Shown: one piece after another, positions 1 through 6,697 of the stretch
Layout of the letters: the number at the start of each line of letters is the position of its first letter
Position numbering within the stretch: position 1 is the first letter of the stretch
Source: JBAZLV01 sp041650055
GTDB lineage: Bacteria > Nitrospirota > UBA9217
NCBI GenBank assembly: GCA_041650055.1
Contig: JBAZLV010000026.1
Location: forward strand, 1 to 31,073
Direction: 5' to 3'
Length of the DNA stretch: 31,073 nucleotides
The notes under the pieces: model-generated
The model's input: only the letters and a program-made list of their open reading frames with translations
Database searches by the model: none
What the model was told of the DNA's origin: nothing
Translations under genes and position numbers: made by a program

Positions 1-126
1 TGCATCAGTGATGTCCTCGGGCGTCAGCAGACCGCGGAATAACATCGCGATGGACTCGATCTCCGGCCATGATAGTATGTAGCTGAGGTGGGCGATACTG
101 CCGGCCGGCGGCGGGTCATCGCCAAC
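1..126 (-). other. Open reading frame without a start, running off the left edge
   Basis: On the minus strand the frame ending in phase at base 1 is open and reads like protein (it contains SWPEIESIAMLFRGLLTPED). I find no ATG, GTG or TTG in this frame between the edge and the GTTAGGC at 127-133. It may be the remains of a gene cut at a cassette junction, or chance. The same bases hold an inverted repeat, GGCGAT/ATCGCC, just before the junction. I do not recognise a family. Confidence 0.25.
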
Positions 127-133
127 GTTAGGC
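127..133 (+). other. attC/attI right-hand core site (GTTAGGC)
   Basis: GTTAGGC fits the GTTRRRY core at which integron integrases join cassettes. It stands 40 bases before the first cassette ORF, as expected for a cassette start. The upstream half shows the inverted repeat GGCGAT...ATCGCC, but I cannot find a matching RYYYAAC left end, so the site may be a partial attC or a secondary insertion point. Confidence 0.45.
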
Positions 134-172
134 CATAATGACAGAAGGATTATATTAACAAAGGGAGGAAGT

Positions 173-769
173 ATGAAAAGAGCACTCGGAGTCCTTGCAA
201 GTGTTATTTTAGCTGTTCTATCAGGGTGTGCAAGTGCTGGCATAAATTATCAATATCAGAACATACCTAAGTTAAAAATTAACGAGTTTAAGATTGAGGA
301 CGTTGATACCGTTTTTGGGAAACCATTTAAGACTGAAAAAAAATCATCAAAGGTGGGTAATATTGATATTTATCGTTTTGAATATGCATTTGCTGATATA
401 GGGACAGCGAGAGGAAGGGTGTTGATTTTGGAGTTTAAAAACGGTGTACTGAATTCTTACATTTCTAATAGCAGTTTTGATGAAGACAGAACTCTTTTTA
501 ACGAAGGCAAAATAGATCAAGTAAAAATTGGTGTTTCAACTCATGCTGACACAGTAAATATTTTTGGTGAGCCACATGGTAAGGCAAATTGTCCATCGAC
601 CCTAGATGATTATAAAAAAAGGTGTGAGAACGCTAGTACCGTTTGGGCTTGGATGTACCAAGGAAAAATTGTAACTATGGTTAAAAAAAATTTGGGAAGT
701 TCAAACGCATTCCTCTCCTTTGATGCTAACGGGAAAGCTTCTAATATTGAATTCGGCAATTCTAAATAA
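173..769 (+). CDS. Cassette-borne lipoprotein with BamE/SmpA-like repeats
   Basis: A 198-residue protein. The N-terminus is a lipoprotein signal peptide: MKRA, a hydrophobic run, then the lipobox LSGC with the modified Cys at about residue 19. It should be anchored in a membrane facing the periplasm. The mature part appears to have two related lobes. The first contains EDVDTVFGKP (about residues 42-51) and the second QVKIGVSTHADTVNIFGEP (about 115-133). Both resemble the short helix-turn-strand motif of BamE/SmpA-type proteins, where a Gly-Pro follows a helix. This is fold-level similarity judged by eye. The start is well supported by GGGAGG seven bases or so upstream. It is AT-rich compared with the genes to its right and sits between integron recombination sites, so it is probably a mobile cassette gene of unknown role. 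Confidence 0.8.
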   Translation: MKRALGVLASVILAVLSGCASAGINYQYQNIPKLKINEFKIEDVDTVFGKPFKTEKKSSKVGNIDIYRFEYAFADIGTARGRVLILEFKNGVLNSYISNSSFDEDRTLFNEGKIDQVKIGVSTHADTVNIFGEPHGKANCPSTLDDYKKRCENASTVWAWMYQGKIVTMVKKNLGSSNAFLSFDANGKASNIEFGNSK

Positions 770-834
770 GAAGCCCCTTGCTGAGCGACTAGCTCAGGTC
801 TTATAGTGCTTGGGGCGGCCTAGGGGCGTTGGAA
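764..834 (+). repeat. Degenerate attC-like site
   Basis: Directly after the lipoprotein stop. GCCCCT (773-778) can pair with AGGGGC (822-827), followed by GTTGGAA (828-834), which resembles the GTTRRRY core but ends in A. Between them lies a perfect inner hairpin, CTGAGC/GCTCAG (781-797). The left core is poor (TCTAAAT). The layout (outer arms, inner stem, right core) matches attC, but the site looks mutated. Confidence 0.4.
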
Positions 835-889
835 AAATCGGAATGGCAAACAATTTTGAACCAGCTTCTATCGCTTTGAATAGGTAAGG

Positions 890-950
890 ACTTAACAAGC
901 GCCTCGACGGCGACGCGCCAGAAGGCGGCGCGTCAGGCGCGCGATTATGC
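890..950 (+). repeat. attC recombination site
   Basis: The left core ACTTAAC (890-896) matches RYYYAAC. Then come the arm GCGCCT (899-904), a perfect 8-bp stem GACGCGCC (912-919) with GGCGCGTC (927-934), and the returning arm AGGCGC (935-940). The right core is ATTATGC (944-950), one base from the GTTATGC type: the leading G is replaced by A. The arm arrangement with unpaired CGACGGC on one side is typical of attC folding as a single strand. It closes the preceding cassette and opens the VOC-protein cassette. Confidence 0.7.
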
Positions 951-974
951 AAATAAAATTCAAGGAGCAACAAA

Positions 975-1352
975 ATGAAATTGAATTATGTTATCGTTTA
1001 TGTCGATGATGCTGTTAAAGCAACAGAGTTCTATACAAAAGCCTTTGGTCTTAAGACTAAATTTATTCATGAGTCAAATATGTATGCCGAAATGCAAAGC
1101 GGCGAGACAACTTTAGCCTTTGCAAATAATGAAATGCTAAAAATGAACACAGGAATCGAACCTTTAAAGGGAATAAAAAACTGTTTTGAAATCGCTTTTT
1201 CAACAAATGATGTCCAGGAAGCATTTAAAAAAGCAATTTCCAATGGAGCAAAAGAAATTAAAAAACCTGAAACCAAGCCGTGGGGACAGACCGTTGCGTA
1301 TGTTCAGGATTCCTTTGGAACTATTGTAGAAATATGTACTCCTATTGGATAA
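975..1352 (+). CDS. VOC (glyoxalase/bleomycin resistance/dioxygenase) family protein
   Basis: A 125-residue protein with the paired beta-alpha-beta-beta-beta fold of the vicinal oxygen chelate superfamily. Residues 1-60 (YVIVYVDDAVKATEFYTKAFG) and 68-125 (CFEIAFSTNDVQEAFKKA ... FGTIVEICTP) are the two modules. A Glu near the C-terminus (VEIC) sits where the last metal ligand is usually found. The usual first-module His is not seen (NYVIVYV), so a classic glyoxalase I activity is doubtful; the protein may bind or detoxify a small molecule. AAGGAG seven bases before ATG supports the start. It is flanked on both sides by attC sites, and VOC proteins are common cassette cargo. The substrate cannot be told. 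Confidence 0.85.
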   Translation: MKLNYVIVYVDDAVKATEFYTKAFGLKTKFIHESNMYAEMQSGETTLAFANNEMLKMNTGIEPLKGIKNCFEIAFSTNDVQEAFKKAISNGAKEIKKPETKPWGQTVAYVQDSFGTIVEICTPIG

Positions 1353-1363
1353 ATCAATAAAGC

Positions 1364-1421
1364 ATATAACAATGCGTTACAGCCGACCGCATTCTGCGGC
1401 GGCTGAGCTTGAGCGTTAGGT
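1364..1421 (+). repeat. attC recombination site
   Basis: This is the clearest attC in the window. The left core is ATATAAC (1364-1370), followed by AATGCGTT. The stem is CAGCCG (1380-1385), an unpaired A at 1386, CCGC (1387-1390), the loop ATTCT, GCGG (1396-1399) and CGGCTG (1400-1405). Then TTGAGC leads into the right core GTTAGGT (1415-1421). The single bulged base is the kind of extrahelical base that sets strand choice in attC. It lies 11 bases after the VOC stop and runs up to the ribosome binding site of the lipocalin. Confidence 0.85.
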
Positions 1422-1432
1422 ATAAGGAGGGC

Positions 1433-1951
1433 ATGTTGAGAAGACTACTTTTAATAATCGGTGCGTCAATTCTTAGTGGTTGCTTGGGCATGCCACAATC
1501 AGTACGGCCGGTTACTGATTTTGAACTGAATAGGTACTTGGGCAAATGGTACGAAATTGCGCGATTAGATCATTCGTTTGAAAGAGGTTTGAGCCACGTT
1601 ACTGCCGAATACGCATTAAGAGACGATGGCGGTGTCCTGGTAATCAACCGAGGTTTTTCTCAATCAGAGAACAAATGGAAAGAAGCCAAAGGTAAAGCCT
1701 ATTTTATGAGCGACAAATCGGAAGGCTACTTAAAAGTTTCCTTCTTCGGACCGTTTTACGGTTCTTATGTTGTTTTCGAATTAGATCACGAAAATTATCA
1801 ATACGCATTTGTGTGCGGCGCGACTACGAAGTATTTGTGGCTTCTGGCCAGAACACCTTCTGTAAGACCGGATATTATTGAGAAGTTCGTTGAAATGTCG
1901 AAAATGCGAGGCTTTAAAACGGAAGACTTAATTTTCCCACAGCAAAACTAA
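1433..1951 (+). CDS. blc: Outer-membrane lipocalin lipoprotein (Blc type)
   Basis: A 172-residue lipocalin. The signal peptide ends in a lipobox (LSGC), so the protein should be lipid-anchored. The lipocalin signature is clear at about residues 33-44: YLGKWYEIARLDHSFERGL, with the conserved G-x-W of strand A. Later strands include TAEYALRDDGGVLVINRG, AYFMSDKSEGYLKVSF and the C-terminal YLWLLARTP. Bacterial Blc proteins bind fatty acids or lysophospholipids at the outer membrane under stress. I chose ATG at 1433, but AAGGAGG is only two bases away; TTG at 1436 has better spacing and would remove only one residue. It is the last cassette-like gene, following directly on an attC site and followed by a broken one. 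Confidence 0.9.
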   Translation: MLRRLLLIIGASILSGCLGMPQSVRPVTDFELNRYLGKWYEIARLDHSFERGLSHVTAEYALRDDGGVLVINRGFSQSENKWKEAKGKAYFMSDKSEGYLKVSFFGPFYGSYVVFELDHENYQYAFVCGATTKYLWLLARTPSVRPDIIEKFVEMSKMRGFKTEDLIFPQQN

Positions 1952-1952
1952 T

Positions 1953-1973
1953 ACCTAACTGACAACGTTCAGG
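1953..1973 (+). repeat. Left half of an attC site (truncated)
   Basis: ACCTAAC (1953-1959) is a perfect RYYYAAC core and the exact reverse complement of the GTTAGGT that opens the lipocalin cassette, as expected for one cassette's two ends. AACGTTCAG follows as a left arm. I find no matching right arm or GTTAGGT core in the next 150 bases, so the site looks cut off, marking the array's right boundary. Confidence 0.5.
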
Positions 1974-2042
1974 ACATCGTTCACTACCTTGGTATATGGT
2001 CAATTTCAACGTATTGACGTCTGCGAGGTAGCAATAAATACA

Positions 2043-2071
2043 TTGACTTAAATTTTACAAATTGTTATAAA
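2043..2071 (+). promoter_or_regulatory. Sigma-70 type promoter for the 2113-2535 gene
   Basis: TTGACT (2043-2048), a 17-base spacer, then TATAAA (2066-2071). Both boxes are one base from consensus. It lies just right of the truncated attC and gives the lipoprotein gene its own start point. Confidence 0.6.
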
Positions 2072-2112
2072 GAATCAATGAAATAGTTATCATGAAAAAC
2101 AGGGGGATTGCT

Positions 2113-2535
2113 ATGAACATGGATATGAAGAAGAGTTTTATTATTGTGCTGTGTGCGCTTACTGTGCTTGCGGTACTTACAGGCTGCGCGCGTAAGTCCC
2201 AGGATGATACTACTGCGCCTCAGAAACAAGAGAAATCGAAAAAAATAGACAAAAAAGCAGAAAAAAAAGACGAAAAAACTGGCTTGATCGGTACTCCTGC
2301 GCGCGGCAGCAAATTTGCCAAGCTGAAACTCGGCATGACCATGAAGGAAGTATTTGCCAAGATAGGTAGACCCAGTGCCCAATGGGAGCGTCCAACAGGC
2401 AAAGCACACATCCCGTTTTATTTTGGGGATGACCGGTGGGTGATTGAATGCTCATACAAAAAAGAGGGTAGGTTGACCTTCAATGCCGGCGGGGCTCAAG
2501 AGTTGAACACTATCGAAGTCAATAGAAAAGAGTAA
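2113..2535 (+). CDS. Lipoprotein with BamE/SmpA-like C-terminal domain
   Basis: About 140 residues from the ATG at 2113, chosen because AGGGGG lies seven bases upstream; in-frame ATGs at 2092 and 2125 are also possible. A signal peptide with lipobox LTGC is followed by a long charged linker rich in Lys and Asp (about residues 30-60). A small domain then contains KLKLGMTMKEVFAKIGRPS, which resembles the BamE/SmpA motif GMT...V...GxP. BamE-like proteins usually scaffold outer-membrane machinery, but many stand-alone versions have no assigned role. It is probably periplasmic and membrane-anchored. It has its own promoter and lies outside the cassette array, although its fold resembles the first cassette protein. 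Confidence 0.75.
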   Translation: MNMDMKKSFIIVLCALTVLAVLTGCARKSQDDTTAPQKQEKSKKIDKKAEKKDEKTGLIGTPARGSKFAKLKLGMTMKEVFAKIGRPSAQWERPTGKAHIPFYFGDDRWVIECSYKKEGRLTFNAGGAQELNTIEVNRKE

Positions 2536-2558
2536 CCCGTTGATTGTAGGAACAAGTC

Positions 2559-2974
2559 TTGGCGTGGCAGGCATACACCTTGCCGGAGCTCAATGCATTT
2601 GAATGCGGAAGGGAAAATGCCTGCTCGCTATCTCTGTTTGAAACCACCCTGCAATATCCTGTGTTTGAAGTTCAGAAAATTCCTCAAGTAATTCATTGTG
2701 AGAGAGCAGAAAGTATTTACCCACGGCAGGACAGGAACTGTCTCTCCGTTCTCCAATATGCCGTGGATATGCTCAAGGTCAAGCATGTGATTCTTTGCGG
2801 ACACTACGGGTGTGGCGGAATAAAGGCCGCGATGGAAGGTCAGTCGCATGGTTTGGTGGACAACGAATTGCCGTGCATGGGTGGATATACAATCTTGCCG
2901 ATGGCCTATTGAGAGATATGAATGTATACGTCACTTCGCGAGAGGAATTGGTTATCGTACAGCAGAGCACATGA
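2559..2974 (+). pseudogene. Decayed beta-carbonic anhydrase
   Basis: Remains of a beta-class carbonic anhydrase. The centre is well kept: NCLSVLQYAVD, then HVILCGHYGCGGIKAAM, which includes the zinc ligands His and Cys of the CGHYGCGG motif. After HGLVDN (to about 2864) the expected middle helices are missing. The C-terminal part reappears one frame back from 2873: VHGWIYNLADGLLRDMNVYV, ending in TGA at 2972-2974. Before the centre, bases near 2712 encode VFTHGR in another frame, a remnant of the VFVHRN motif. The CxDSR zinc/active-site segment is not found. At least two frame changes and a large internal deletion make a working enzyme unlikely. Where the left edge of the old gene lies is unclear. 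Confidence 0.75.
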
Positions 2975-2994
2975 ACTGCGAATAGTCCACCATC

Positions 2995-3762
2995 TCAGAA
3001 CTGAAAATACTTCGTCCTGCCCTTCCCCACCGGTTTTGCCTTTTTCAACAGGTTATCCACAAACTGTTTTGCCTTTTCAACAGCCTTTTCCACAGGAAAT
3101 CCTCTTGTAATAAAAACACTTATGGCTGCAGAAAGAACACATCCGGTCCCATGGAATTCACCTTTTTTTCTGGTTGTGGAAAAACTCAGGACGGTCTTAC
3201 CCCCGTATAGCGTGTCCGTTGGTGATCCCTTTTTATGGCCGCCTTTAATCAGAACATAGGAAGGCCCCATATCAAGCAACTTACCAGCAGCAAAATCCAT
3301 ATCCTGCTCGGTTTTAATAGACATCCCGGTCAACGCTTCTGCTTCAGGAATATTTGGCGTGATAACCAATGCCAAAGGGAAAAGCCGCTGTTTAAGGACT
3401 TTAACAGCACTTGGTTGAAGAAGCATTTTCCCTGAGCTTGATGTGATAACCGGATCGATAATCAGATTCTTGATCCGATAAGAACGAACTGCCTTGGCAA
3501 TACTCTCGACAATTGATTGATGAAGCAACATCCCGGTTTTGACAGCATCTGGCTTGATATCGGTAAGCAGCGTTTCAAGCTGGCGGTTAAAAAATTCGGG
3601 AGATACAGGACAGGTATCCGTTACACCCTTTGAATTTTGCGCAGTAAGAGCAGCAGGAATCGTCATGCCGAATGCACCGAGCGCTTGAAATGTCTTAATA
3701 TCCATCTGGATCCCGGCACCGCCAGACGGATCAGATCCTGCTATGGAGAGAACTTTTTTCAT
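2995..3762 (-). CDS. thiD: Hydroxymethylpyrimidine/phosphomethylpyrimidine kinase
   Basis: A 255-residue cytoplasmic kinase that phosphorylates HMP and HMP-P to HMP-PP, the pyrimidine half used by ThiE. The N-terminal signature is textbook: VLSIAGSDPSGGAGIQMDIK, then TAQNSKGV. The anion-hole motif GTGCVLSAAI near residue 220 holds the catalytic Cys region of the ribokinase-like fold. The length is normal for stand-alone ThiD, with no fused ThiE or TenA domain. It is the last gene of the thiamin operon. Its ATG overlaps the stop of the upstream M23 peptidase gene by one base (TAATG), which suggests translational coupling. Confidence 0.96.
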   Translation of the reverse strand: MKKVLSIAGSDPSGGAGIQMDIKTFQALGAFGMTIPAALTAQNSKGVTDTCPVSPEFFNRQLETLLTDIKPDAVKTGMLLHQSIVESIAKAVRSYRIKNLIIDPVITSSSGKMLLQPSAVKVLKQRLFPLALVITPNIPEAEALTGMSIKTEQDMDFAAGKLLDMGPSYVLIKGGHKKGSPTDTLYGGKTVLSFSTTRKKGEFHGTGCVLSAAISVFITRGFPVEKAVEKAKQFVDNLLKKAKPVGKGRTKYFQF

Positions 3763-4613
3763 TAATCAAGCTTCAGGCGAATCAATTGCATCGGATCAAC
3801 CCGCGCACCTTGAATCCGCGCTCCCCAATGGAGGTGAGCACCGGTTGCGCGACCCGTAAAACCCACAAGACCTATTACATCACCTTTTTTAACTGCTTGA
3901 CCCGGATCAACAAGCATCTTTGAGAGATGAAAAAACATGGTGTAAATGCCCTGTCCATGATCAAGGATAACAGACTTCCCCCCAAAAAAATGTTCTTCAG
4001 CAAGAACAACTACTCCGATATTCGGCGCTTTAACTTGTTCGCCTTCATCAACGGTAACATCAATGCCGGTATGGGAATTTTTGGGAATCTTGTTGATGAT
4101 TCTCCTGACACCAAACGGCGTTCCGATATCACCCGGTCTTGGGTTTATGAAATTGCCTGACCAGAAACGCGTGTTTTCGTTTGGCCAGAGAGCCGAGACT
4201 TTCTTTTGCTCGCGATCTGCCCGAGCCTCATTCTCCGGAGATAGCTCAACTTTATCTTTTGGCAACGTCAATCGCTGTATCGGATACTCTTTTTTTGAAA
4301 CAGTGATTACCTTGCTCTCAATTCTGCCATTGACAGAAACCACCAGTTTATAATCACCTGGTTCTGTGTAAAGATCAATTCCCCATACAGCAAACGAGGA
4401 TGCTTTTAAATTGTTAAAGTGAAGTTTTTTCCCATTTAAGGTTCCGGTTATCGGGCCTCCGGCATTCCTGATTGTGATAATGGCGATATCGCCAGGACCG
4501 ATTGTTTTCGGCTCAACGGTAATAACCGCTTGTTTTCCTGCTTCTGCAAAAGCATAAAAAGGAATACAGAAAAAAAGAAGCAATAGTATGGTGATACAAG
4601 ATTTGTTTTGCAT
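3762..4613 (-). CDS. Secreted M23 (LytM-type) metallopeptidase
   Basis: A 283-residue exported protein. The signal peptide is MQNKSCITILLLLFFCIPFYA followed by FAEA. Residues of about 30-110 form an Ig-like beta domain (ITVEPKTIGPGDIAIITI ... YKLVVSVNG). The C-terminal M23 domain carries the zinc ligands: HTGID (His and Asp) and the HLHWG motif. With these residues intact it is probably an active peptidoglycan endopeptidase in the periplasm, or a cell-wall binding protein. I prefer the ATG at 4613 to the TTG four codons upstream. It sits between thiC and thiD, 13 bases after thiC and overlapping thiD, so it is made with the thiamin enzymes although nothing in its domains links it to thiamin. 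Confidence 0.92.
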   Translation of the reverse strand: MQNKSCITILLLLFFCIPFYAFAEAGKQAVITVEPKTIGPGDIAIITIRNAGGPITGTLNGKKLHFNNLKASSFAVWGIDLYTEPGDYKLVVSVNGRIESKVITVSKKEYPIQRLTLPKDKVELSPENEARADREQKKVSALWPNENTRFWSGNFINPRPGDIGTPFGVRRIINKIPKNSHTGIDVTVDEGEQVKAPNIGVVVLAEEHFFGGKSVILDHGQGIYTMFFHLSKMLVDPGQAVKKGDVIGLVGFTGRATGAHLHWGARIQGARVDPMQLIRLKLD

Positions 4614-4626
4614 AATGATACCCAAA

Positions 4627-5937
4627 CTAGTGGTTACTGATAGATGAACCAGCTCCTTTTTGTAAATATTGTGATACGCCTTTCATAGAACAAAACTCAC
4701 CGCACATCGAACATACATCCGACTCTTTCGGAAGACTCGACTCGCGCAATCTTCGGGCTTTTTCCGGATCAAGCGAAATCTCAATCTGACCTTTCCAGTC
4801 AAGCGCTTTTCGGCGGCGGGACATTTCCTTATCCCACTCAAGAGCGCCCTTTACCCCTTTGGCAATATCCGCGGCATGGGCAGCAATGCGAGAAGCAATC
4901 ACGCCTTCCCGGACATCAGCAAGATCCGGAAGCCTCAGATGTTCAGATGGAGTTACATAACACAGAAAATCCGCACCTGCAGCACCCGAGATTGCACCGC
5001 CGATAGCTGAAGTGATATGGTCATATCCCGGTGCAACATCCGTGACAAGCGGGCCCAGAACATAAAACGGTGCGCCCTTACAAAGCTCTTTTTGAATTTT
5101 AATGTTCATTTCGATTTGATTGATCGGAACATGTCCCGGTCCTTCAATCATAACCTGAACACCGGCTTCATGTGCCCTGTCTCGCAGTTCTCCGAGAATG
5201 ATCAGTTCTTCTATCTGGGCGCGATCCGTAGCATCCGCAAGGCTTCCCGGACGCATGCCATCGCCAAGAGAGAGCGTCACATCATATTTTTTACAAATTT
5301 CAATCAAACGGTCATACTGCGTATAGAGAGGATTCTCGGCATCATTATACAAAATCCATTCAAGATGGAACGCGCCCCCTCGGCTCACGACATCCATAAT
5401 CCTTCCCTGCCGCTGCAACCGTTCCACGCTTGACCGGGTAATTCCGCAATGCACGGTTATGAAATCAACGCCTTCCTCTGCTTGTCCTTCAATAACCTTG
5501 AACAAAAGTTCTGGGTCCATCTGGACAATGGAGCGTCCCTGAGAAACCGTTTCCACTGCTGCCTGATAGATCGGAACCGTTCCGATTGCAACAGTTGAAT
5601 GCTTTAATATCTCTCTTCTAATTTCAATGATCGGTCCTCCGGTTGAAAGATCCATGACTGCGTCTGCACCGGCTGAAACTGCAACTTTCAACTTCTCAAT
5701 CTCATCAGCGATGGACATCCGGTCTTTTGACGTTCCGATATTTGCATTAATTTTTGTCCGGAGACCTTTACCAATACCAAGCGGAGCAATAGATTGATGC
5801 AGAGCATTGCGGGTAATAACAATGGTCCCCTGTGCTATGCCGTTCAAAACATGCTCGACACTCACGTCTTCGGCAGCGGCAACCGCCTTCATCTCAGGAG
5901 TAATATTGCCTTTTCGTGCTTCAAGAATCTGTGTCAT
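4627..5937 (-). CDS. thiC: Phosphomethylpyrimidine synthase (radical SAM)
   Basis: 436 residues. ThiC turns 5-aminoimidazole ribotide into HMP-P using S-adenosylmethionine and a [4Fe-4S] cluster. The cluster motif at the C-terminus is CSMCGEFC (CX2CX3C), the short form seen in the roughly 430-residue ThiC group, unlike the longer CX2CX4C enzymes of E. coli type. Other hallmarks are GTSKDRMSIADEIEKL, MDLSTGG, TVHCGI and EGPGHVPINQIEMN. The start at 5937 is supported by AGAGG six bases upstream; an upstream in-frame ATG at 5976, directly after the thiE stop, would add 13 unconserved residues. The enzyme is oxygen-sensitive and cytoplasmic. Confidence 0.97.
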   Translation of the reverse strand: MTQILEARKGNITPEMKAVAAAEDVSVEHVLNGIAQGTIVITRNALHQSIAPLGIGKGLRTKINANIGTSKDRMSIADEIEKLKVAVSAGADAVMDLSTGGPIIEIRREILKHSTVAIGTVPIYQAAVETVSQGRSIVQMDPELLFKVIEGQAEEGVDFITVHCGITRSSVERLQRQGRIMDVVSRGGAFHLEWILYNDAENPLYTQYDRLIEICKKYDVTLSLGDGMRPGSLADATDRAQIEELIILGELRDRAHEAGVQVMIEGPGHVPINQIEMNIKIQKELCKGAPFYVLGPLVTDVAPGYDHITSAIGGAISGAAGADFLCYVTPSEHLRLPDLADVREGVIASRIAAHAADIAKGVKGALEWDKEMSRRRKALDWKGQIEISLDPEKARRLRESSLPKESDVCSMCGEFCSMKGVSQYLQKGAGSSISNH

Positions 5938-5976
5938 AAGAACCTCTTTCTTAATCACAAATGAACACGGATACAT

Positions 5977-6642
5977 TCATTCGCATAATTTCTTGCCATG
6001 GATTTGTAGAAGGCTTCCCTCGATAGTTTGAGCTGCAGCCTGTATATTCTCAGATGCAAAGATCGCTGAAATCATTGCTATGCCATTTGCTCCAGCTCTC
6101 AAAACTTCAGGAATCACATCCAGCTTTATTCCGCCCAAGGCGAACACGGGAATGTTCACATACTGTTTTACTCTTTGAAGCATTTCAATTCCAACCGGAT
6201 CGCCATAGTGCATTTTTGATGGTGTTGGAAAAATAGGACCGAACGTTATAAAGTCAGCTCCACCTGCTTCCGCATCCTGTGCTTCATAGATCGTGTGCGT
6301 CGAAACACCAATCAGCATATCGTGCCTTACGATTCTGCGAACAGCTGATATTGGCATGCTTTGATGACCAAGATGAACACCATCCGCTTCGACTGCTATT
6401 GCCACATCAACACGATCATTGATAAAAAGTTCAGCATTAAATTCTTTTGTAATTTCTCTAAGCTCCTGAGCAAGTGAAAGCAGTTCTCTAATCGGCAAAT
6501 CCTTTTCACGAAGCTGTATTGCCTTCACCCCGCCTTGCAAAGCAAGTAACACAGCTTCAGAAAGCGGAATCTGTGTTTGCTTTCTATCCGTGATCAAATA
6601 AAGCTTACAGTCAACTGACACGATGATTTCACCGTTTGACAA
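5977..6642 (-). CDS. thiE: Thiamin-phosphate synthase
   Basis: About 215-221 residues. ThiE joins HMP-PP to thiazole phosphate carboxylate to make thiamin phosphate. The TIM-barrel motifs are present: LYLITDR, AIQLREKDLP, FINDRVDVAIAVEADGVHLG, GVSTHTIYEA, GPIFPTPSK and FALGGI. The start is uncertain: the longest form begins with TTG at 6642 without a good ribosome site, whereas GTG at 6621 has GGTGA seven bases upstream and gives the usual short N-terminus. It lies between thiG (55 bases upstream) and thiC in the TPP-controlled operon. Confidence 0.95.
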   Translation of the reverse strand: MSNGEIIVSVDCKLYLITDRKQTQIPLSEAVLLALQGGVKAIQLREKDLPIRELLSLAQELREITKEFNAELFINDRVDVAIAVEADGVHLGHQSMPISAVRRIVRHDMLIGVSTHTIYEAQDAEAGGADFITFGPIFPTPSKMHYGDPVGIEMLQRVKQYVNIPVFALGGIKLDVIPEVLRAGANGIAMISAIFASENIQAAAQTIEGSLLQIHGKKLCE

Positions 6643-6697
6643 TTGGTTCTTTGTAATTTATTTGTCATTTGATCTTTGAAATTTGTACTTATTTTAT

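Noticed and set aside
2559..2912. An intact carbonic anhydrase gene
   Set aside because: Only the middle matches; the CxDSR motif is absent and the C-terminus is in another frame.
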